Source: Aspidapion aeneum
Lineage: Eukaryota > Arthropoda > Insecta > Coleoptera > Brentidae
DNA: 64,000 bases
Direction: 5' to 3'
Assembly (NCBI GenBank): GCA_963576565.1
Contig: OY755039.1
Location: 71,213,886 to 71,277,885 of the forward strand
Shown here: piece after piece, positions 64,000 through 64,000 of the stretch
Layout of the letters: each line of letters opens with the position of its first letter
How positions within the stretch are numbered: the first letter of the stretch is position 1
Notes under the pieces: model-generated
The model's input: the letters and a program-made list of their open reading frames with translations, nothing else
What the model was told of the DNA's origin: nothing
Databases searched by the model: none
Translations under genes and position numbers: made by a program

Positions 64000-64000
64000 A

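Overview
This is AT-rich, intron-bearing arthropod (almost certainly insect) DNA dominated by transposable elements. The insect assignment rests on three things: an insect-style CoREST (Rcor) gene with spliceosomal introns, a P-element transposase, and a mix of Ty3/gypsy, Ty1/copia and BEL/Pao retrotransposons with tRNA-Ser-like and half-tRNA-iMet primer sites. I cannot name the order or species.

The only host protein gene I can support is CoREST on the minus strand. Four coding exons (28343-28217, 27215-27072, 17920-17706, 16342-16169) join in frame into 220 codons: the N-terminus, the ELM2 domain, SANT1 and the start of the acidic linker. The LSD1-binding linker and SANT2 are not seen and probably lie beyond the left edge. 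The last visible intron is therefore at least 16 kb long and contains the gypsy element at 1-5765. The 9.15-kb intron between exons 2 and 3 holds several DNA transposons.

Layout. 1-5765: Ty3/gypsy element with intact gag and pol, its 3' LTR, and a 5' leader of 113-bp tandem repeats; the 5' LTR is off the edge. 5.8-16 kb: CoREST intron with MITEs, long inverted-repeat elements, two non-LTR reverse transcriptase fragments and one tRNA-like sequence. 16-28.4 kb: CoREST exons 4 to 1, whose introns hold a second tRNA-like sequence, a hAT remnant (19.6-20.6 kb), a hAT-like element with a pogo/Tigger relic inside it (20.7-23.0 kb), and repeats rich in short palindromes (23-26.4 kb). 28.6-29.4 kb: an element with hairpin ends and 118-bp internal repeats. 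30.6-52.4 kb: a nest of elements. A TIR element was split by a Ty1/copia element. The copia 5' LTR was split by a long hAT-type element, and the copia reverse transcriptase was split by a BEL/Pao element. The hAT-type element carries further MITEs, a 479-bp tandem duplication, a 1.3-kb palindrome and a 2.7-kb TIR element. 52.4-58.2 kb: mostly unrecognised, with MITE copies. 58.3-61.7 kb: a decayed P-element transposase gene (minus strand) whose intron contains a second hairpin-ended element and a small MITE. 61.8-64 kb: the 5' LTR, primer site, leader and damaged gag of a second gypsy-type element, which runs off the right edge.

No autonomous host system beyond CoREST is evident. The main interest is structural: insertion boundaries with exact target duplications give a relative insertion order, one insertion can be read against a pre-insertion copy in the same window, and one hairpin-ended element family shares a flank with a P-element intron.
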